NCBI GenBank assembly: GCA_947461495.1 | Contig: CANHLV010000013.1 | Span: 1 to 15,777 of the forward strand | Direction: 5' to 3' | Length of the DNA: 15,777 nucleotides | Source: Chitinophagaceae bacterium | Lineage (GTDB): Bacteria > Bacteroidota > Bacteroidia > Chitinophagales > Chitinophagaceae | Shown: in pieces, positions 15,639 through 15,777 of the stretch | How positions within the stretch are numbered: the first letter of the stretch is position 1 | Layout: every line of letters begins with the position of its first letter | Translations under genes and position numbers: made by a program | The notes under the pieces: model-generated | Database searches by the model: none | Told to the model about the DNA's origin: nothing | The model's input: the letters and a program-made list of their open reading frames with translations, nothing else

Positions 15639-15770
15639 ATGAAAAAAACCCAAACCCCCAAAGCCACTATTTATTTGTTTGCGAAAACCATCACGCTTTT
15701 GATGAACAACATGTTTTTTACAAATAATAATAGAGATTTCGAAAGATTAAAAAACTTTATTGCATCCTGA
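15639..15770 (+). CDS. Small hypothetical protein, 43 residues
   Basis: ATG 15639 to TGA 15770 gives MKKTQTPKATIYLFAKTITL and so on, ending in FERLKNFIAS. It has the same plan as the small ORF 54 bases upstream: a short basic/polar start, a hydrophobic or amphipathic helix-like stretch (about 11-27), and a polar charged tail. Direct residue identity between the two is low, so common descent is not shown. No family is recognised. Confidence 0.35.
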   Translation: MKKTQTPKATIYLFAKTITLLMNNMFFTNNNRDFERLKNFIAS

Positions 15771-15777
15771 CAAAAAC

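Overview
The window looks like chromosome of a Bacteroidota bacterium, most likely a Chitinophagaceae-type aerobe (an inference from gene content and style, not from a marker gene). The signs are an AT-rich sequence, an alternative complex III operon, a fused E1 alpha/beta dehydrogenase, secreted paired amidohydrolases, A-rich leaders in place of Shine-Dalgarno sites, and one good Bacteroidota-type -7 promoter box (TACTTTTG). There are no rRNA or tRNA genes, insertion sequences, CRISPR arrays or phage genes, and no intergenic stretch longer than 300 bases.

Left part (1-6654, minus strand): the start of an alternative complex III operon, read actA-actB-actC-actD, with actD running off the left edge. 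This quinol:electron-acceptor oxidoreductase replaces cytochrome bc1. ActC and ActD are membrane subunits, ActB carries the iron-sulfur clusters and ActA the c-type hemes. ActA here has six CxxCH sites: an N-terminal monoheme domain followed by the usual pentaheme part. A promoter with an overlapping dyad lies ahead of actA, and a long imperfect hairpin lies between actC and actD.

Middle (6885-11035): two plus-strand genes read as unusual two-domain proteins. One joins a small membrane domain to PurN (GAR transformylase). The other joins a secreted carboxypeptidase-regulatory-like protein to MsrB (methionine-R-sulfoxide reductase). At each junction a one-base change in an A-run would restore two separate genes, so these are either new fusions or homopolymer errors. 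They converge on a minus-strand fused E1 alpha/beta gene of a 2-oxoacid dehydrogenase complex, with an inverted repeat between them.

Right part (11284-15770): a plus-strand six-TM potassium channel, then a minus-strand cluster of amidohydrolase, TylF-like methyltransferase and second amidohydrolase. The two amidohydrolases are colinear paralogues; the upstream one keeps the metal ligands and the downstream one has lost every ligand position that can be aligned, so it looks like a pseudoenzyme. Two very short plus-strand ORFs of unknown function end the window.

No wholly new system is evident. The most unusual points are the two domain joins, the active/dead amidohydrolase pair split by a methyltransferase, and the extra heme domain on ActA.
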